DNA of 64,000 bases from Mesorhizobium sp. M4B.F.Ca.ET.203.01.1.1 (GTDB lineage Bacteria; Pseudomonadota; Alphaproteobacteria; Rhizobiales; Rhizobiaceae). The notes below the pieces were generated by a model, which was not told the origin of the DNA, searched no databases, and worked only from the letters and a program-made list of their open reading frames with translations. Made by a program: the position numbers and the translations under genes. Shown here piece after piece: positions 50,677 to 58,355 of this stretch (its first letter is position 1; the number at the start of each line of letters is the position of its first letter). Location: contig NZ_SRUO01000009.1 in NCBI RefSeq assembly GCF_004791025.1, positions 124,001 to 188,000 of the forward strand. The letters are read 5' to 3'.

Positions 50677-52059
50677 ATGCCGAAACCGCAAGTCCAGAAT
50701 GCAACTGACGCCGAAGCGCGGCCGCCGTCGCATCTGTTCTATCTGTCCAGCCTGCGCCGGCCGCTCGTCGAGCGTGCCGAGGGCATCTATTTCTGGACCA
50801 AGGACGGCCGCCGCTTCATCGACGGATCGAGCGGACCGATGGTCGCCAATATCGGCCATTCCAACCGCAATGTGCTCGACGCCATGAAGCGGCAGATGGA
50901 CAAGACCACCTTCGCCTATCGGCTGCATTTCGAGAACGAGCCCGCGGAAGAGCTGGCGCGGGAGCTGGCCGGCAAGCTGCCCGCCGGCATGGACCGCATC
51001 TTCTTCGTCTCCGGCGGCTCCGAGGCAACGGAATCCTGCATCAAGCTTGCCCGGCAATGGGCGGTTGCCACCGGCCAGCCCAAGCGCTGGAAGGTGATCG
51101 CCCGCTTCCCTTCCTATCATGGCGGCACGCTGGGCTCGCTCGCGGTCACCGGCGACGATGCGCTGGCCGAGACTTTCCTTCCGATGATGCGGGCGATGCC
51201 GACGGTGCCGGCGCCGACGGCTTGGCGCGACCGCGACAACCTCTCGCTGGAACAGCGTGGCATCCGGTATGCCGACATGCTCGAAGAAAAGATCCAGGCC
51301 GAAGGGCCGGAGAGCGTGGTCGCCTTCATCATGGAACCGGTCGGCGGGGCGGCAACGGCCGCTCTTGTCGCGCCCGACAGCTACTATCCGCGCATCCGCG
51401 AAATCTGCGACCGCTACGGCATCCTTCTGATCCATGACGAGGTGATGAGCGGCGCCGGCCGAACCGGCAAATTCCTCGGCGGCGACCACTGGAACTGCAA
51501 GCCGGACCTGGTCGCGCTGTCGAAGGGGCTGGGCTCGGGCTACGCGCCGCTCGGCGCGCTGGCCGCACCGAAGCGGCTGGTCGAGCCGCTGCTTGCCGCC
51601 GGCGGCTTCCAGCATGGCCACACCTATGCCGGCAATCCGCTCGCCTGCGCCGCCGGGCTCGCAGTGCTCGGCGAGATGGATCGTCTCGACCTTATCGCGA
51701 ACGCCGCCGCCATGGGCGACGTGCTGATCGGCGAACTGAGGGCGTTGCAAAAGCGCTTTCCCTTCATCGCCGACGTGCGCGGCAAGGGCCTGCTGCTCGG
51801 CGCTGAGATGGTTGCCGATCCGGAGACGCTGACGCCGATCGCGCCGGGCAAGAAGGCGACGCAGCGCCTGCTCGACCTCGCTTATGAACGCGGCCTCATC
51901 ATCTACGGCCGCAAGGTCAAGGGCGGCGTCGACGGCGACAATTTCATGGTCGCGCCACCAATGATCATCACGCGCGAGCAGATCGGCGAGATGATCGCCA
52001 TCATCGGCGACTCGCTGGCAGCGCTCGCCGCCGAACTCGACCTGCCGGTCGAAAGCTGA
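50677..52059 (+). CDS. Class III (omega) aminotransferase
   Basis: The 460-residue PLP enzyme has the family pattern: FVSGGSEATESCIKLARQ, FPSYHGGTLGSLAVTG, FIMEPVGGAATAAL, LLIHDEVMSGAGRTGKF and the PLP lysine in LVALSKGLGSGYAPLGA. Class III enzymes transaminate beta- or omega-amino groups, including beta-alanine and longer beta-amino acids, with pyruvate. It starts one base after the amidohydrolase stop and precedes the beta-keto acid cleavage enzyme by 14 bases, making one operon. The substrate is inferred only from that context. Confidence 0.92.
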   Translation: MPKPQVQNATDAEARPPSHLFYLSSLRRPLVERAEGIYFWTKDGRRFIDGSSGPMVANIGHSNRNVLDAMKRQMDKTTFAYRLHFENEPAEELARELAGKLPAGMDRIFFVSGGSEATESCIKLARQWAVATGQPKRWKVIARFPSYHGGTLGSLAVTGDDALAETFLPMMRAMPTVPAPTAWRDRDNLSLEQRGIRYADMLEEKIQAEGPESVVAFIMEPVGGAATAALVAPDSYYPRIREICDRYGILLIHDEVMSGAGRTGKFLGGDHWNCKPDLVALSKGLGSGYAPLGALAAPKRLVEPLLAAGGFQHGHTYAGNPLACAAGLAVLGEMDRLDLIANAAAMGDVLIGELRALQKRFPFIADVRGKGLLLGAEMVADPETLTPIAPGKKATQRLLDLAYERGLIIYGRKVKGGVDGDNFMVAPPMIITREQIGEMIAIIGDSLAALAAELDLPVES

Positions 52060-52073
52060 AGGGGTAGAACAAG

Positions 52074-53003
52074 ATGGCGACGAGAAAAGTCATCATAACC
52101 TGCGCCGTCACCGGCTCGGTGCATACGCCGTCCATGTCGCCCTATCTGCCGGTCACGCCAGACCAGATCGCCACGGACGCCATTTCCGCCGCCGAAGCCG
52201 GCGCCTCGATCCTGCATCTGCACGCCCGCGATCCGAAGGACGGACGGCCGACCGCCGACCCGGAAGTGTTCATGCAATTCCTGCCGCGCATCAAGCAGGC
52301 GACCGATGCGGTGATCAACATCACCACCGGCGGCTCCTCATTGATGACGCTCGACCAGCGGCTCGCCGCACCGCTCCGGGCCGAGCCGGAAATGTGCTCG
52401 CTCAACATGGGCTCGATGAATTTCGCCATGTTCCCGATGCTCGACAAGCCGCGGGAGTGGCAGCACGAATGGGAGCCGAAACTGCTCGAGGCTACCCGCG
52501 ACACGATCTTCAAGAACACGTTCGCCGACATGGAGACGGTGCTGGAAAAGCTCGGTAAAGGCTGCGGCACGCGCTTCGAGTTCGAATGCTACGACGTCGG
52601 CCACCTCTATTCGCTGGCGCATTTGCGCGATCGCGGCCTGGCGTCTGGGCCGCTGTTCCTCCAATTCGTGCTCGGCATTCTGGGCGGCATTGGCGCCGAT
52701 CCCGACAATCTCATCCACATGAAGCGCATCGCCGACAAACTGTTCGGCGACAGCTACCAATTCTCGGTTCTCGCCGCCGGCCGCCACCAGATGCCGCTGA
52801 TCTCGATCGCCGCCGCCATGGGCGGCAATGTCCGCGTCGGGCTGGAGGACAGCCTCTACGACGGGCGGCAACTGGCGAAGTCGAATGCCGACCAGGTGCG
52901 GCGCATACGCTCGGTGCTGGATGGCCTGTCGCTGGAGGTCGCGACGCCCGCGGAAGCGCGCGCAATGCTGGCGCTGAAGGGCGGCGACCGGGTGGCGTTT
53001 TGA
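52074..53003 (+). CDS. Beta-keto acid cleavage enzyme (BKACE, DUF849)
   Basis: BKACE proteins combine a beta-keto acid with acetyl-CoA to give acetoacetate and a new CoA thioester. The 309-residue TIM-barrel protein has the zinc-binding start VIITCAVTGSVHTPSMSPYLP and HLHARDPKDGRP (48-59), GNVRVGLEDSLY, and HQMPLISIAAAMGGNVR. The family includes enzymes for 3-keto-5-aminohexanoate, dehydrocarnitine and many other substrates. It is the third gene of the operon and converts just the type of product a beta-amino acid aminotransferase would yield. Confidence 0.93.
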   Translation: MATRKVIITCAVTGSVHTPSMSPYLPVTPDQIATDAISAAEAGASILHLHARDPKDGRPTADPEVFMQFLPRIKQATDAVINITTGGSSLMTLDQRLAAPLRAEPEMCSLNMGSMNFAMFPMLDKPREWQHEWEPKLLEATRDTIFKNTFADMETVLEKLGKGCGTRFEFECYDVGHLYSLAHLRDRGLASGPLFLQFVLGILGGIGADPDNLIHMKRIADKLFGDSYQFSVLAAGRHQMPLISIAAAMGGNVRVGLEDSLYDGRQLAKSNADQVRRIRSVLDGLSLEVATPAEARAMLALKGGDRVAF

Positions 53004-53037
53004 AGTGCGGGGGGTGAGATGATAGCGCCCAGCCCTA

Positions 53038-53086
53038 CCCCCCTCTGGCCTGCCGGCCATCTCCCCCTCAAGGGGGGAGATTGGCA
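53038..53086 (+). repeat. Palindromic intergenic repeat, copy 1 of an inverted pair
   Basis: The element begins CCCCCCTCTGGCCTGCCGG and contains the hairpin CTCCCCCTCAAGGGGGGAG. The second copy at 53147-53192 is the reverse complement. The pair lies between the BKACE gene and the acetyltransferase gene. Confidence 0.75.
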
Positions 53087-53146
53087 GCTTCGACGTGTCT
53101 GCCTCTTCTCCAGCTTTGGCGATTGGCGAAAGCCTCGGCGACATCC

Positions 53147-53192
53147 GATCTCCCCCCTTGAGGGGGAGATGTCCGGCAGGACAGAGGGGGGT
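53147..53192 (-). repeat. Palindromic intergenic repeat, copy 2 of an inverted pair
   Basis: Read on the minus strand it begins CCCCCCTCTGTCCTGCCGG, differing from copy 1 at only a few bases. With copy 1 it makes a large dyad of about 155 bases, able to form a long stem around a 60-base spacer. Confidence 0.75.
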
Positions 53193-53212
53193 GCCTTGGC
53201 GCCCCGTCTATC

Positions 53213-53713
53213 GTGAGCAAGGCAATCACCCTTCGCCCGGGCACAATCGACGACGTCGACACCATTTACGCCGCGCTTCTCAAACTCGGCACCCATATCG
53301 GCGCGCATCAGGAGATCACCTCGACAGCGGATGACCTCCGCCGCTACGGCTTCGGCGAAAAACCCGCCTTCTCCACCTTGATCGCCGAGGTCGACAGCGA
53401 ATTCGCCGGCCTCTGCCTGCACTTCCCGATATTCTCGACCTGGATGGGGCGTCCCGGCGTCTATGTGCAGGACCTCTATGTCGAGGACCCCTTTCGCGGC
53501 CGCCGGATCGGCGAAAAACTGTTGCGGCGCGTGGCGAAGGAATGCCGTGCTGCAGGCGGCGTCTATCTCAGGCTCTCCGTCGACACGGACAACGAAACCG
53601 CCAAGGCCTTCTATGAAAGGCTGGGCATTGGCTGGTCGAGCTACGAACAGACCCAGAAGATCGTCGGCGACGCCTTCTTCGCCTTTGCGGATGCACCAGA
53701 GGACAGCGCATGA
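53213..53713 (+). CDS. GNAT-family N-acetyltransferase
   Basis: The 166-residue protein has the GNAT acetyl-CoA core: VYVQDLYVEDPFRGRRIGEKLLRRVAKE carries the Q/RxxGxG/A-like loop RGRRIG, followed by YLRLSVDTDNETAKAFYERLG. Relatives include polyamine (spermidine) N-acetyltransferases, though substrate cannot be stated. GTG 53213 is the best start and has no strong ribosome-binding site. Its stop overlaps the ATG of the deacetylase gene (ATGA), so an acetylating and a deacetylating enzyme are made together. Confidence 0.9.
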   Translation: MSKAITLRPGTIDDVDTIYAALLKLGTHIGAHQEITSTADDLRRYGFGEKPAFSTLIAEVDSEFAGLCLHFPIFSTWMGRPGVYVQDLYVEDPFRGRRIGEKLLRRVAKECRAAGGVYLRLSVDTDNETAKAFYERLGIGWSSYEQTQKIVGDAFFAFADAPEDSA

Positions 53714-54738
53714 AAACCTATTATGCCGAGGAACAGAAGCGCCACGATCCCAAGGCTTTTCTCTCCAGCGGCGCCCAGCAGCCCAATCCGGAAAAACCCG
53801 AGCGCATCGAGAGATTGCTGGCCGGCGCGAAAGCCGCCGGTTCGGCGATCGAACGGCCGCGGAACCATGGGCTGGGTCCGGTCGCGGCGGTGCACACGCC
53901 CGAATATCTCGACTTCCTCGAGCATATTTTCGAGCGCTGGCAGCGTATCGAAGGCGCCTCGGCGGAAGTGATCCCGAACATCCATCCGATCGCCCGTGGC
54001 GGTTCTTATCCTGCGTCCGCCGTTGGCCAGGCCGGCTACCACATGGCGGACACAGCGTGCCCGATCTCGGCCGAAACCTGGAACAGCTCGCTGTGGAGCG
54101 CCTGGAGCGCCGTGGAGGCGGCCGAAGCGGTGATGGCGGGCGCGTCTTCGGCCTACGCGCTCTGCCGTCCGCCCGGCCATCATGCCTTCGTCGACGTCGC
54201 CGGGGGATTTTGCTTCATCAACAATTCGGCGGTCGCGGCGCAGGTGCTGCGAAGGAGCGCGGCACGGGTGGCGATCCTCGATGTCGACCTGCATCACGGC
54301 AACGGCACGCAAGGTATCTTCTATGCAAGGCCGGACGTGCTCACGGTGTCGCTGCATGCCGATCCGGTGCGCTTCTATCCGTTCTTCTGGGGGTATGCGG
54401 ACGAGCGCGGCGAAGGCGCCGGCCTCGGCTACAATCTCAACCTGCCGCTGCCGCGCAAATCCGGCGACGCTGCGTTTCTCGAAGCGCTCGCGACCGCCTT
54501 CCGGCGCATCCGCGCCTTTGCGCCGGAGGCGCTTGTCGTGGCGCTCGGGCTCGATGCTTTCGAGGGCGACCCGTTTGGTGGCCTTTCCGTCACGACGCCC
54601 GGCTTCTCGCGCATCGGCGAGGCCATCGCCGGGCTCGGCCTGCCGACGGTGATCGTCCAGGAGGGCGGCTATCTGTGCGACGCGCTCAGTGACAACCTCA
54701 CTGCTTTCCTGACCGGCTTTGGCGGCAAGCAGCGATGA
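53710..54738 (+). CDS. Histone-deacetylase-family hydrolase, acetylpolyamine amidohydrolase-like
   Basis: The 342-residue zinc hydrolase has the class II HDAC signatures: active-site pair H157-H158 in CRPPGHHAF, zinc ligands D193 and H195 in ILDVDLHHGNGTQ, a further Asp in ALGLDAFEGDP, and the transition-state tyrosine in QEGGY near 320. Length and sequence agree with acetylpolyamine amidohydrolases such as that of Mycoplana ramosa, which release acetate from acetylputrescine or acetylspermidine. It is coupled by ATGA to the upstream acetyltransferase and ends before a convergent aminotransferase gene. Confidence 0.91.
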   Translation: MKTYYAEEQKRHDPKAFLSSGAQQPNPEKPERIERLLAGAKAAGSAIERPRNHGLGPVAAVHTPEYLDFLEHIFERWQRIEGASAEVIPNIHPIARGGSYPASAVGQAGYHMADTACPISAETWNSSLWSAWSAVEAAEAVMAGASSAYALCRPPGHHAFVDVAGGFCFINNSAVAAQVLRRSAARVAILDVDLHHGNGTQGIFYARPDVLTVSLHADPVRFYPFFWGYADERGEGAGLGYNLNLPLPRKSGDAAFLEALATAFRRIRAFAPEALVVALGLDAFEGDPFGGLSVTTPGFSRIGEAIAGLGLPTVIVQEGGYLCDALSDNLTAFLTGFGGKQR

Positions 54739-54798
54739 GCAATTCCAGGAAAAGTGCGTAGCGGTTTTCCGTCCGGAATTGCGTGAAGGCAACGTGGC

Positions 54799-56064
54799 TC
54801 AGGCTCGCTGCTGCCTCAGCATGGCCACGACTCGGCGCACGCCTTCCAGCGTCTCGTCGATCTCGCCCGCCGTGTTGTAGTGCGCGATGCCGATGCGCAC
54901 GACGCCCTCGCCGGCCGGAATGCCGAGCTGGTGAACGATCTCCCAGGCATAGTTGTGGCCTGACCAGAGGAAGATATTTTCGGCGTTCATCTGCCGCACG
55001 ATCGTCTCCGGCGCGATGACCTCGACGGTAAAGGACACGGTCGGCACGCGCTCGCCGATCCGCGCCGGATCGGTGATGCCGTGGATGGTCAGGCCGGCAA
55101 TGCCAGACAGGCCGTCGATTAGCTTTTGCGCCAGCGTGTTCTCGTAGGCGATCGACACTTCGAACGCCCTGGCGATCCGCTGCCGCCGCGAGCCGCCCTC
55201 GCCCGCCGCCGCGCCGAGATCGGCGAAATAATCGACCGCCGCGCCGAGACCGGCCATCAGTTCGATCTGCGGCGTGCCGAGCTCGAAGCGTTCCGGCAGG
55301 CCGTTGGACGAGCAGCGGCATTTGTAGGGTTTCAGCGCATCAATGAGGTCGCGGCGCCCCCACAGGATGCCCATATGCGGGCCGAAGAATTTGTAGGCCG
55401 AGCAGACGAGGAAATCGCAGCCGAGCGCCTGCACGTCGACCAGGCCATGCGGCGCGAACTGCACGGCATCGACATAGACCAGCGCGCCTGCCTGCTTGGC
55501 TACGGCCGTCAGCGCCTTCACCCGATTGATCGAGCCGGTGAGGTTCGAGGCATAGTTCAGCGCCACGAGCCGCGTCTTTTCCGAGAGCAGCGCACTCAAC
55601 GCCGCTTCCTCGACCTGCCAGCTTTTCTCGTCAAACGGCAGGAAGCGCACGACGAGGCCAAGGTCCTCGGCAAGCTGCAGCCAGGGCGAGACATTGCCCT
55701 CATGATCCATGCGGGTGACGATGATCTCGTCGCCTGGCTTCATCGCGCGGCCGAGCGTGCGCGACATGTGGTAGGTCAGCGTCGTCATGTTGGCGCCGAT
55801 GATGATCTCCTCGGCGCTCGCGGCACCGAGGAAATCGGCCATTGCCGCATGCGCGCCGTCGACCACTTCCTGCGCCGCCAGCGTCGTTTCGAAGAAGCCG
55901 CCGAGATTGGCGTTGGTGGTAAGCAGGCAGCGCGACACGGCGTCGGCCACCGCCTGCGGCACCTGCGTGCCGGCCGGGTTGTCGAGATAGATGCGGCGGC
56001 GGTCCTTGTCGGTCAGCGACAGCGCCGGAAATCTTCCCCGCACGGTTTCGATTGGAAAGTTCAT
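54799..56064 (-). CDS. Class V aminotransferase, cysteine-desulfurase-like (VC1184/TIGR01976 type)
   Basis: The 421-residue fold-type I PLP enzyme has IYLDNPAGTQVPQAVADAV, RMDHEGNVSPW, LNYASNLTGSINRV, YVDAVQFAPHGLVDVQALG and the PLP-binding lysine in CSAYKFFGPHMG. This subgroup is annotated as cysteine-desulfurase-like, but the desulfurase loop cysteine is not evident, so desulfuration is doubtful. ATG 56064 follows GGGAGGGG. It faces the hydrolase gene tail to tail and lies 39 bases from the aldo/keto reductase, in the same direction. Confidence 0.86.
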   Translation of the reverse strand: MNFPIETVRGRFPALSLTDKDRRRIYLDNPAGTQVPQAVADAVSRCLLTTNANLGGFFETTLAAQEVVDGAHAAMADFLGAASAEEIIIGANMTTLTYHMSRTLGRAMKPGDEIIVTRMDHEGNVSPWLQLAEDLGLVVRFLPFDEKSWQVEEAALSALLSEKTRLVALNYASNLTGSINRVKALTAVAKQAGALVYVDAVQFAPHGLVDVQALGCDFLVCSAYKFFGPHMGILWGRRDLIDALKPYKCRCSSNGLPERFELGTPQIELMAGLGAAVDYFADLGAAAGEGGSRRQRIARAFEVSIAYENTLAQKLIDGLSGIAGLTIHGITDPARIGERVPTVSFTVEVIAPETIVRQMNAENIFLWSGHNYAWEIVHQLGIPAGEGVVRIGIAHYNTAGEIDETLEGVRRVVAMLRQQRA

Positions 56065-56103
56065 TGCCGTCCCCTCCCTTTTGTTATCGTTGGACAATTC
56101 TGG

Positions 56104-57171
56104 TCAAGGGCACGGATTGCCGACGCGCTGATGAACCCCATCGATCGCCTTCTGCATCTCCTCGGTCCATCTGACCTCGGCCGAGGACAACGCCGTTTCC
56201 AGCTGCCAGATCGCCGTCGCGCCGATGATGTTCGAGGTGACGAAGGGTCTGCTCGAGACATAGGCATTGGCAAACAGCGCCGGCTCCATGCCGAAGGAGC
56301 GCGCCAGCTCGTTGTATTCGAGCAGGACTTGCGCCGCATTCGGCGTCTCGTAGCGCTGGCCACGGTTGAAAAGCTGCGAGCGCGAGCCTTGCGGGCGCGC
56401 GCCATGGTCGTATTTGCCGGTCAGATAGCCCTGCGCCAGCGGCGAATAGGGCAGGAAGGCGATCTGCTCGCGCTCGCAGACCTCGGCGAGGTTCACCTCG
56501 AAGGTGCGATTGACGAGGCTGTAGGCGTTCTGCAGCGAGACGGGCCGCGGCCCGACGCCCTTGTCGGCCTCGCCAAGGAAGCGCATGACGCCCCAGGAGC
56601 TTTCGTTCGACAGGCCGAAATGGCGGATCTTCCCGGCCTTCACCAGTTCGTCGAAGACGCCAAGCGTCTCGGCGATCGGCGTCTCGCCTGCCGGCGCGCC
56701 TTCGGTGTCGGCGCGTCGCGCCACCGCGCCGACGCGCGTCGGGTTGGCGCCCCAGGGAATGTCCCGTTCCGGCCAATGGATCTGGTAGAGATCGATGTAG
56801 TCGGTGCCGAGCTTGGTCAGCGACTTCTCGACGGCGTCGAAAATGTCGGCGCGCGCCAGCTTCGACGGGCGGTCGCCGCGAAACCAAATGTTGCCGGTGC
56901 GACCGACCACCTTCGAGGCGATGATCACCTTGTCGCGATTGCCGTTGGCCTTCATCCAGCTGCCGATGATCTTCTCGGTCCGCCCCTGCGTCTCCGCCTT
57001 GGGCGGGATCGGGTACAGCTCGGCCGTGTCGATGAAATTGACGCCGCGCTCAAAGGCCAGGTCCATCTGCGCATGGCCTTCGGCCTCGGTGTTCTGCTGG
57101 CCCCAGGTCATCGAGCCCAGGCAGATTTGAGACACAAGAAGATCGGTCCGACCGAGACGGCGTTTATGCAT
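56104..57171 (-). CDS. Aldo/keto reductase (Tas-like)
   Basis: The 355-residue NADPH-dependent TIM-barrel enzyme has the family start LGRTDLLVSQICLGSMTWGQ, the DTAELYPIPP segment with the catalytic Asp/Tyr, a Lys in VIIASKVVG, and the dyad His in IDLYQIHWPERD. The Tas-type insertion and length fit. Substrates of these enzymes are broad. ATG 57171 follows GGAG at eight bases. It lies upstream of the class V aminotransferase on the same strand and is likely co-transcribed. Confidence 0.92.
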   Translation of the reverse strand: MHKRRLGRTDLLVSQICLGSMTWGQQNTEAEGHAQMDLAFERGVNFIDTAELYPIPPKAETQGRTEKIIGSWMKANGNRDKVIIASKVVGRTGNIWFRGDRPSKLARADIFDAVEKSLTKLGTDYIDLYQIHWPERDIPWGANPTRVGAVARRADTEGAPAGETPIAETLGVFDELVKAGKIRHFGLSNESSWGVMRFLGEADKGVGPRPVSLQNAYSLVNRTFEVNLAEVCEREQIAFLPYSPLAQGYLTGKYDHGARPQGSRSQLFNRGQRYETPNAAQVLLEYNELARSFGMEPALFANAYVSSRPFVTSNIIGATAIWQLETALSSAEVRWTEEMQKAIDGVHQRVGNPCP

Positions 57172-57291
57172 GGGAATTTCTCCGGCGGGGAACTTTTTTG
57201 CGCGAAGCGCAGGAGGAAATCCGACCATAAAGCAAAGGGCGGGTGTTCTCCAAGCCCGGCCCGGACGACTTTTGCGTGAACTTGTAGAGGG

Positions 57292-57819
57292 CTAGCGCCG
57301 GGCTCCGGCCACGGCGCGCCGCTTGGCTTCATCGATCAGCATGTTGGCCACCTGCATGCGGATCATGGCGCGCTGGCGCAGATGCGGGGCAACGCGGTCC
57401 GGGTGGTTGGCGAAAGCGAAGCTGCGCCGCATGCGGCCGAGGTCGGCGCTCTTCACCGGATGATCGAGGCCAAGCTCGGCGGCGATCGCGTCGGGGTCGA
57501 TCGGCGGCAGTTTTTCCTCCGGCCTTGCCTGCTCGCCGGCCAACGCCAGCTTGGCCTGATCGAGCAGCGCGGCGAATTCGGCGGCGAGATCGGCGCCTGC
57601 CTCCCGGTATTCGGCCGCGAACGTCTCGCCGGCAACCTTGATGCGGCCGGAATGAAGCTCGTCCGCCACCGAGAGATAGTCGAACGGAATTGTCGGCCGC
57701 GCCGCCGCCTCATCGCCTGCCTCGGCCTTGTCGGAGGCAACGAAGAGATCGTCGAGCAAGGACGCGAAATCCCGCTTGGCTCCGGTGCCGATGTCAGCCT
57801 CCCGTCTCGTCAAGCACAT
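57292..57819 (-). CDS. Conserved protein with a degenerate C-terminal J-domain
   Basis: The 175-residue protein has an acidic N-terminal half with no recognised fold. Its C-terminal segment (LGRMRRSFAFANHPDRVAP) contains an HPD tripeptide at 139-141 in a helix-loop-helix setting, as in DnaJ. Helix IV ends with IDEAKRR. J-domains recruit and stimulate DnaK; this one lacks the Gly/Phe and zinc regions. ATG 57819 (MCLTRREADIG) is used. Rhizobiales seem to conserve it; its client is unknown. Confidence 0.72.
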   Translation of the reverse strand: MCLTRREADIGTGAKRDFASLLDDLFVASDKAEAGDEAAARPTIPFDYLSVADELHSGRIKVAGETFAAEYREAGADLAAEFAALLDQAKLALAGEQARPEEKLPPIDPDAIAAELGLDHPVKSADLGRMRRSFAFANHPDRVAPHLRQRAMIRMQVANMLIDEAKRRAVAGARR

Positions 57820-57906
57820 ATGTGAGACGGTCGCACCATAGAGCTTGCTCGTTAAAAATGAATGCCTTCGACGTTAACCAGTTTAGCCGTTCGCCAGCGC
57901 CATAGC

Positions 57907-57939
57907 AAAAAAGCCGGACTGCATTTCATGCAGCCCGGC
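57907..57939 (-). terminator. Minus-strand terminator (distal of two)
   Basis: Hairpin GCCGG-CTGCAT / ATGCAG-CCGGC has a single mismatched base on each side and is followed on the minus strand by TTTTTT. No minus-strand protein gene that I accept ends here, so it probably closes a non-coding transcript. Confidence 0.75.
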
Positions 57940-57961
57940 AAGGTCGCCAGGAGTGGCGAGG

Positions 57962-57983
57962 AAAAAGCCGGCCATGGGCCGGC
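57962..57983 (-). terminator. Minus-strand terminator (proximal of two)
   Basis: Perfect seven-base stem GCCGGCC / GGCCGGC with loop ATG is followed on the minus strand by TTTTT. It lies 30 bases before the distal terminator in the same direction. Confidence 0.75.
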
Positions 57984-58130
57984 ACCACGCCTACGTTCGA
58001 CAGACCGTAAAAGTTTCAAAAAAAATCGATTGTGACGAAAAAAATCGTCCGGGCATGGCTGCCATGCAATTGCTGCACTGCACAATTTTAATATTCGCCC
58101 TATATGTTTGAGTCGGGAGGACCAACTAGG
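57984..58130 (-). ncRNA. Candidate small RNA divergent from the DUF1127-like gene
   Basis: Two tandem minus-strand terminators need a minus-strand transcript that begins left of the DUF1993 shared terminator (58321-58347). The only suitable interval is 57984-58130. It contains AT-rich tracts, the dyad CATGGCTGCCATG at 58053-58065, and AATTTTAATATT near 58084-58095. The exact ends are not determined and the promoter is not clear. The open frame through this region crosses both terminators and is judged non-coding. Confidence 0.4.
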
Positions 58131-58141
58131 GGCCATGGATC

Positions 58142-58306
58142 ATGGGGTTCTTCACCGAAATGTTCGCGCGGCCGCGGCCGCAGGACCATCAGCGCTACCG
58201 CGCAGCCTTGGCGCTGCTGCATTCAATGAGCAATGCCGACCGCGCCGACATCGGCATCAAGCCAGCCGATTTCCCGCGTATCGCGCGCGAAATGTCCACG
58301 CGCTGA
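58142..58306 (+). CDS. Small DUF1127-like protein
   Basis: The 54-residue product starts MGFFTEMFARPRPQDHQRYR and ends with NADRADIGIKPADFPRIARE, the D-IGI-x-x-x-D-x-P-R-x-A-R pattern seen in one class of DUF1127-related rhizobial proteins. ATG 58142 has TAGGGG upstream. An upstream ATG at 58135 is out of frame and its frame is not homologous. The gene is short and easily missed. Its upstream region holds GCAATTGCTGCACTGCACAA (58066-58085), a repetitive TGCA motif. A terminator-like hairpin follows. Confidence 0.75.
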   Translation: MGFFTEMFARPRPQDHQRYRAALALLHSMSNADRADIGIKPADFPRIAREMSTR

Positions 58307-58320
58307 GTCTGTCCAGCAAG

Positions 58321-58347
58321 AGGTTTCCCGGCAGCACCGGGAAACCT
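58321..58347. terminator. Shared hairpin between convergent genes
   Basis: A perfect 11-base stem (AGGTTTCCCGG / CCGGGAAACCT) has loop CAGCA, without a clear T-run. It separates the small DUF1127-like gene from the DUF1993 gene. Confidence 0.65.
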
Positions 58348-58355
58348 CAAGACTT

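Noticed and set aside
57852..58136. 94-codon minus-strand open frame
   Set aside because: It passes through two intrinsic terminators and has no similarity; a non-coding transcript fits better.
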